This document shows, one piece after another, positions 24,097 through 28,661 of a stretch of DNA of 28,661 nt; within the stretch, counting starts at the first letter, position 1, and each line of letters opens with the position of its first letter. Origin of the DNA: CALINF01 sp039990395 (GTDB lineage Bacteria; Pseudomonadota; Gammaproteobacteria; Pseudomonadales; Halieaceae). The translations under genes were made by a program, and so were the position numbers. Location: NCBI GenBank assembly GCA_039990395.1, contig JBDXFZ010000099.1:1-28661 (forward strand), in the 5' to 3' direction. The notes under the pieces are model-generated. The model was not told the origin of the DNA. It made no database searches and was given only the letters and a program-made list of their open reading frames with translations.

Positions 24097-26357
24097 TGGA
24101 ATCCAAAGAGTTTAGCTTACGCTCAGTGCTTTTTTCGTGCACATTCCTGTTTTGGTTTGTGGCTATGCACGCCGAATCCAATACCGCCGACGCCGCTTTG
24201 CAAAAGTGTCAAGAAGGAAAGCCCTCTGAGGGTCTGGCACTTCTTGAAGGCATAAGCACCTCGAGCATCAACGATCAAACAGATCCCAAGAATTGGCTAG
24301 TCACTTCCGAATGCTTTCGACTGGCCGGTGATTCAGAGCGCGCTCTGTGGGCGCTAGAGAAGGGGCAAGAGATTTCTAAGCTCACTAGCCAAACCTCTAT
24401 GCAAATCACTTTTATTCGAGCATCTGCAATCCAGATGCTTGGTATCGGCGATACTGCGTCTGCGCTGCAGACGATTAACGAAGGAATAGCACAGGCAGAA
24501 GCATCAGGAGAAACGTCAAGCCTATCCGATTTAGAACTGATTAAGGGCAATATTTATACTCAGACTGGGAGCCACAGTGATGCTCAAGAGCAGTACAAAA
24601 AGGCATCAGAAACTGCCAGAACTGTAGGCAGCGCCTCCCACGAGGCAACGGCGCTGCTCGAGCAAGCACGATCGCTACTAGTCCTGCAACGCAGTGCCGA
24701 TGCTCTCAAAACCCTCAAGTCTGCCCAAGAATTGATTGATGGTATGGACGCGGACGCTAAGCTTGCACAAAACCTCGCCACTCTCGGTGAACTTTACTAC
24801 CGACACGACCAACAATTGAGTTCTACAGCCAATAGTCATTCCGGTATAACAGCGCTAGGGCAAGCAAATGAGCTGGCCATCCGCTTCGACGACCAACGAA
24901 CCCAGTCTTCCGCGCTGGGCTATATGGGTGCAATCGCCCAAACATTGGGACAAACCAAAGATGCTCTTGCATATACGCGAGCGGCCGTCGACCTAGCCCA
25001 CAACGCACAGGCGCTCGATCTGCTCTATCGCTGGCAATGGCAATCCGCACAGATTCTTGAACAAAGCGGAAACGAGATCGCGTCTCTAGACGCCTATCTG
25101 CAAGCAATTGACACTCTGGAAAAGGTTAGGCCCTACCTGGCCAAAAGCGATGCAAGCAGTTTCAATCGTGAAATTGCTCCCCTGTACACTGATACCGCGA
25201 CGTTAATGCTCAAAAAATCTGATGGCTTGGAAGACCAACAGGCGAATCAGGCGGTGCTGAAGCAAGTCCGCAACACTATTGAGCGGTTTAAGGTAGCAGA
25301 AGTTCTCGATTACTTTGGCGATGAATGTGTTGTTGATGAGGGTCAGGAACTCGATATAGAGAATCTCGCCGACGATGTGGCTGTTGTCTATCCAGTGGTA
25401 TTGGACGATCGCCTGGAGGTATTAACGAGCTATCGTGGCCAAATCGTGAGGCACACGTCAGCTGTTTCGCGTCGTGAACTGAGTCGAGCTGTAACAAGCT
25501 TTCGCCGAGGACTTGTTCGGCGTCCTACCCATCGTTATCGAGAGTCTGGGGAACAACTCTATCAATGGCTGCTAGCCCCCGTGGCAGAAGACTTAAAAGA
25601 TAATGGTATCTCAACTCTGGTTTTCGTCGCAGACGGTCCTTTGCGAACGATTCCTATAAGCGCTCTCTATCACGACAACCGCTTCTTGATAGAAGACTTC
25701 GCCGTAGCCAACTCCATCGGTCTATCGCTGACCAGCCCAAAACCGCTTGGAAACCAGAATATCGAAGTTATGGCAGGAGGGCTTAGTTTACCGGTTGACG
25801 GCTTTAGCCCTCTGCCCGCGGTAGAACGAGAACTCGATATGCTGGCTGAGCTTTACGGCGCCACACAGCTTCGCGATGAGGAGTTTCTCGTTGCCCCAAT
25901 CGAGAATGAATTAACAAGCGGCAACTATTCCATAGTGCATATCGCCACACATGGGCAGTTTAAATCCGACTACCGAGACTCATTCCTGCTCGCGTTCGAT
26001 GGCCGTATGGATATGGACTCGTTGGAGAGCAGTCTGGGAATGCGCCGTTATTCCAATACGCCAGTTGAACTATTAATGTTAAGCGCATGTGAAACTGCGG
26101 TTGGAGACGACCGCGCCGCTCTGGGTCTGGCGGGCGTCGCATTAAAAGCGGGCGCACGCAGCGCAGTGGCGACATTGTGGTCCATAAATGACAACTCTTC
26201 AGCAGAGCTTGTCAAACAATTCTATCAGTCACTCAAGTCGGGCCAATACAGTAAAGCCCAAACCTTGCGGAGGGCGCAGCTGGAGTTGATGAAAGATGAA
26301 ACTTACAGCCACCCATTTTATTGGTCGCCGTTTTTACTGATAGGAAACTGGCTATAG
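24096..26357 (+). CDS. exported TPR-CHAT domain protein (caspase-like)
   Basis: This 753-residue protein has an N-terminal signal sequence (hydrophobic LFSCTFLFWFVAMHA, cleavage near 27). A long TPR-rich helical region follows (about 30-340), with motifs such as ALWALEKGQEI and DALAYTRAAVDLA. A C-terminal CHAT peptidase domain covers about 465-753. The clan CD dyad is intact: His619 in HIATHGQF and Cys665 in LSACETAVGDD. The later AVATLWSINDNSSAELVKQFY and HPFYWSPFLLIGNW are standard CHAT blocks. An active cysteine protease in the periplasm is therefore predicted. It sits between a small ORF and the TpsB gene (24-base gap). CHAT-TPR proteins do neighbour TPS genes elsewhere, as I recall; their substrate is not known to me. 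Confidence 0.93.
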   Translation: MESKEFSLRSVLFSCTFLFWFVAMHAESNTADAALQKCQEGKPSEGLALLEGISTSSINDQTDPKNWLVTSECFRLAGDSERALWALEKGQEISKLTSQTSMQITFIRASAIQMLGIGDTASALQTINEGIAQAEASGETSSLSDLELIKGNIYTQTGSHSDAQEQYKKASETARTVGSASHEATALLEQARSLLVLQRSADALKTLKSAQELIDGMDADAKLAQNLATLGELYYRHDQQLSSTANSHSGITALGQANELAIRFDDQRTQSSALGYMGAIAQTLGQTKDALAYTRAAVDLAHNAQALDLLYRWQWQSAQILEQSGNEIASLDAYLQAIDTLEKVRPYLAKSDASSFNREIAPLYTDTATLMLKKSDGLEDQQANQAVLKQVRNTIERFKVAEVLDYFGDECVVDEGQELDIENLADDVAVVYPVVLDDRLEVLTSYRGQIVRHTSAVSRRELSRAVTSFRRGLVRRPTHRYRESGEQLYQWLLAPVAEDLKDNGISTLVFVADGPLRTIPISALYHDNRFLIEDFAVANSIGLSLTSPKPLGNQNIEVMAGGLSLPVDGFSPLPAVERELDMLAELYGATQLRDEEFLVAPIENELTSGNYSIVHIATHGQFKSDYRDSFLLAFDGRMDMDSLESSLGMRRYSNTPVELLMLSACETAVGDDRAALGLAGVALKAGARSAVATLWSINDNSSAELVKQFYQSLKSGQYSKAQTLRRAQLELMKDETYSHPFYWSPFLLIGNWL

Positions 26358-26381
26358 CACTCAATACAGGGAAGTCGTTTT

Positions 26382-28154
26382 TTGACAACTACAGGAATAC
26401 GTAGACAAATCATGCCTCAAAGGGCAATGGCGATGGCAATAGCCGGAATGCTTTCGGCCGGCTCTCTCGCGCAATCAAATTCGCCAACAACGCAGGAGCT
26501 GGTGGGTCAAAGTAGGTCGATTAGCGCCGAGGAGGCGCCAGCAGCAGCAATTGGCTCTGAGCTACCCACAGCGAGTCAAGGCGATAAAGTCCCAAAGCTA
26601 CCGCAGCGCTATTACGTTTCCAGTATTCAAGTTACAGAAATTCGGGTAGTTGGCAATACGCTTCTGGACCAGACAGAACTCGACGCTACGCTGGATAGTT
26701 ACCAAGGACGGGAACTTACACTCGAAGAAATCCAGGGGGCAGCGAATAGAGCGACGCAACAATACATAGCCGCTGGGTATATCAATTCTGGGGTGATCAT
26801 TCCCGACCAGGATGCATCAGACGGAATTATCGAGCTCCAGGCCATAGAGGGATCTCTTAACGATATTGTCGTTGATGGGAATGACCATTTGCGATCAAGC
26901 TACATCACCAAACGAGTCGATCACAGAATTGGCGACAACCTTAACGTCTACGAGGTTGAAGATACACTAAGGCTGATGCAACAGAATCGCATGATCGAAC
27001 GTGTCAACGCGCGAGTGGTGCCTGGCGCTGAACGAGGCCAAAGTATTCTCAACCTGAAAGTGACAGAGCGCGAACCTATGTCAGTGCGCGTAGGGTACAA
27101 CAATCATCGATCACCAAGCGTAGGCGAAGATCAGGGTGTTTTCTCCTTTGCCCACAACAGCCTCACCGGTAATGGCGATTACCTATATTTCAACTATGCG
27201 CTCACCGATGGCGTGGATGACATTTCAGCATCCTACGGCTTACCCATCACAGCCAGTGACCTGACCCTTGAGACCTACTACTCAGATGGCGAATCAGACA
27301 TCGTAGAGTCTCCTTTTGACGAGCTGGACATCGTGAGTGAGATCGAGACTGTGGGTATTCGAGCTTACCAGCCGGTTGTTCGCACACTTCGTCATGATGT
27401 TGTGGTAGGGCTTGGGTTTGAAAATACAACCACCAAAAGTACGCTCGCCAATGCACCTTTTTCCTTTTCTCCCGGAGAGGAACTGGGGAAAAGTGAGGTC
27501 TCTCTTGTCAGGCTCACGGGAGAGTGGACCTGGCGCAGAGACGCAGATGCCATCTACAGCCGAGCAGCCATCAGCCAGGGTGTTGACTGGCTCGATGCAA
27601 CGGATAATAGCGACGTTACTGGCCCTGAAGGCAACAAAATTGAGGACCTTCCCGACAGCGACTTTACCGCTCTGCTGATTCAATCCAGCTACGCCCGAGC
27701 GCTACCCTGGGATGGCGTGCAGCTTCTGGGCCGCCTGACGGGGCAAGTTTCATCCGACCCCTTGCTGTCTTCCCAAAGACTCGCCGTTGGCGGCGCACGA
27801 TCTGTTCGAGGCTACAGAGAGAATCAGCTGGTTCGAGACAACGGCGTGATTGCCAGTGTGGAGATGCGCGTTCCCTTGTTCCGTGACGAGGCGGGCAACA
27901 GCAAGTATGGGCTGACTTTCGCGCCATTTGTAGACTATGGCTGGGCCGAAGACGAATCCATCGGCCTGCCGGGCCTGGACGACCCTGAGGGAGACGACTT
28001 ACTCAGCGTAGGCGCCGGGTTGCTATGGAATTGGTGGGAGCCTCTCTATATCGAGGTTTACTACGGAGAGCAGCTTGAGGATATCGATTACGATGGAGAC
28101 ACTCTGCAGGAAGATGGCATTCACATTCAGGCCTACTTCGAGTGGCACTTCTAA
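26382..28154 (+). CDS. two-partner secretion transporter TpsB (ShlB/FhaC/HecB family)
   Basis: This outer-membrane beta-barrel protein exports a TpsA partner. Starting at the TTG at 26382 (AGGGAAG eight bases upstream) gives 590 residues; an ATG at 26412 is an alternative. The signal peptide ends near SLA. Two POTRA domains (about 75-225, for example the IQVTEIRVVGNTLLD start) precede the 16-strand barrel, and the barrel's conserved L6 motif is GGARSVRGYRENQL. The protein ends in Phe (FEWHF), as BAM substrates do. Its stop overlaps the ATG of a 50-codon ORF as TAATG, and the TpsA gene follows, so it is the likely partner pair. Confidence 0.94.
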   Translation: MTTTGIRRQIMPQRAMAMAIAGMLSAGSLAQSNSPTTQELVGQSRSISAEEAPAAAIGSELPTASQGDKVPKLPQRYYVSSIQVTEIRVVGNTLLDQTELDATLDSYQGRELTLEEIQGAANRATQQYIAAGYINSGVIIPDQDASDGIIELQAIEGSLNDIVVDGNDHLRSSYITKRVDHRIGDNLNVYEVEDTLRLMQQNRMIERVNARVVPGAERGQSILNLKVTEREPMSVRVGYNNHRSPSVGEDQGVFSFAHNSLTGNGDYLYFNYALTDGVDDISASYGLPITASDLTLETYYSDGESDIVESPFDELDIVSEIETVGIRAYQPVVRTLRHDVVVGLGFENTTTKSTLANAPFSFSPGEELGKSEVSLVRLTGEWTWRRDADAIYSRAAISQGVDWLDATDNSDVTGPEGNKIEDLPDSDFTALLIQSSYARALPWDGVQLLGRLTGQVSSDPLLSSQRLAVGGARSVRGYRENQLVRDNGVIASVEMRVPLFRDEAGNSKYGLTFAPFVDYGWAEDESIGLPGLDDPEGDDLLSVGAGLLWNWWEPLYIEVYYGEQLEDIDYDGDTLQEDGIHIQAYFEWHF

Positions 28155-28306
28155 TGACCGGCACAGTTGAGCTTTCCAAGAATCTATTCGCACACGATGC
28201 ATTTAGCAGCCACACCGCCGAGCATTTGGTGCACCGCAGTTATTCCCACCCAGAGTCCATTACGAGCATCAACCACGTTAGCTTTCAATCACGGAGTACT
28301 TACTAG
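28154..28306 (+). CDS. 50-residue small ORF between tpsB and tpsA
   Basis: The ATG at 28154 overlaps the TpsB stop as TAATG, and the frame stays open for 50 codons to a TAG whose next base starts the TpsA GTG. The product (MTGTVELSKNLFAHDAFSSH...) is polar, with six histidines spread along it and no membrane segment. I recognise no family. The tight fit on both sides argues for translation; a 50-codon open stretch alone would arise by chance in perhaps a tenth of cases. Confidence 0.35.
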   Translation: MTGTVELSKNLFAHDAFSSHTAEHLVHRSYSHPESITSINHVSFQSRSTY

Positions 28307-28661
28307 GTGGTCAAAAAAACCAGAAAGTACAGGAGTCAGCTAATCGCAGGACTGCTACTAGGTTGCTCTTTGAATCATGCTACTGCTCAGATATCGACGG
28401 ATGGCACACTGGGCCCAGCCGTAAACCTGTCGGGGCCAGATATCACAATTGGCGAAAATCTTGGCACGCGTGCTGGCAGCAATCTCTTCCACAGTTTTAG
28501 TCAGTTCAATATTGGCCCGGCGCAAAGTGCGACGTTTACCGCCGCTTCAGGCCCCAGAACTGACAATATCATTAGCCGGGTTACCGGCACTTCAGCAAGC
28601 TATATCGACGGCGCGCTGCGCAGCACTGTACCTGGAGCCGACGTCTGGTTGATGAACCCCA
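28307..28661 (+). CDS. TpsA-type filamentous haemagglutinin N-terminus (partial, runs off the edge)
   Basis: The first 118 codons of a secreted TPS exoprotein. The GTG at 28307 follows directly after an in-frame TAG, so no longer start is possible; GGAG lies at 28293-28296. A signal peptide (about 1-24: MVKKTRKYRSQLIAGLLLGC..., ending ATA) precedes the TPS domain. That domain includes GPDITIGENLGTRAGSNLFHSFSQF, then TDNIISRVTGTSASYIDGALRST and DVWLMNP, the standard haemagglutination-activity domain. It is the expected substrate of the upstream TpsB. Length, repeats and C-terminal function lie outside the window. Confidence 0.9.
   Translation, partial: MVKKTRKYRSQLIAGLLLGCSLNHATAQISTDGTLGPAVNLSGPDITIGENLGTRAGSNLFHSFSQFNIGPAQSATFTAASGPRTDNIISRVTGTSASYIDGALRSTVPGADVWLMNP

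Noticed and set aside
1..28661. tRNA genes, insertion sequences, CRISPR arrays or prophage genes
   Set aside because: None seen: no cloverleaf-type sequence, transposase or integrase motif, terminal inverted repeats or regularly spaced repeats. The accessory block has no visible attachment site.

Overview
The window looks like a chromosomal segment of a free-living, probably marine, gammaproteobacterium. The evidence is gene order: [rRNA operon]-tyrS-M23 peptidase-anmK-DsrE-like-erpA-bactofilin-DUF6776-argC. As I recall it, this matches the Pseudomonas aeruginosa neighbourhood around PA0662-PA0668, including an rRNA operon directly beyond tyrS. Moderate GC and the accessory genes fit a Cellvibrionales/Halieaceae-like lineage better than Pseudomonas itself, but I cannot fix the genus from the sequence. 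No tRNA, insertion sequence, integrase or CRISPR array was seen.

Region 1 (1-7.6 kb) is the conserved housekeeping block. At the left edge, on the minus strand, are a strong promoter and an antitermination-type leader; the 16S gene itself lies outside the window. Then come tyrS (minus), an OapA/MepM-type murein peptidase and anmK (plus), and a minus-strand series: argC, a coiled-coil membrane protein and a bactofilin, then erpA and a small exported DsrE-like protein. erpA has its own promoter, overlapped by a very good type-1 IscR site.

Region 2 (7.7-13.0 kb) holds a CLC chloride transporter with atypical proton-path residues, and the haem genes hemJ, hemL and hemB. It ends with a small secreted four-cysteine protein that resembles NTR/TIMP folds.

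Region 3 (13.0-21.0 kb) holds a NUDIX hydrolase, a DUF3604 lipoprotein, a ModF-like tandem ABC ATPase whose N-terminus seems to need a non-standard start codon, the PBP1b gene with an overlapping LpoP-like TPR lipoprotein, and a PfkB-family sugar/nucleoside kinase.

Region 4 (21.1-28.66 kb) is the accessory part and the most interesting. An OmpA-family protein (plus) meets, tail to tail, a transmembrane Ser/Thr kinase (minus). Divergent from the kinase runs a compact plus-strand series: a 36-codon small ORF, an exported TPR-CHAT (caspase-like) protein with an intact His/Cys dyad, a two-partner-secretion transporter (TpsB), a 50-codon small ORF, and the start of a TpsA haemagglutinin-type exoprotein that runs off the right edge. 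I infer a surface-protein export and processing module in which the CHAT protease may act on the TpsA substrate or its secretion, possibly under kinase control. None of these links is shown by sequence alone.
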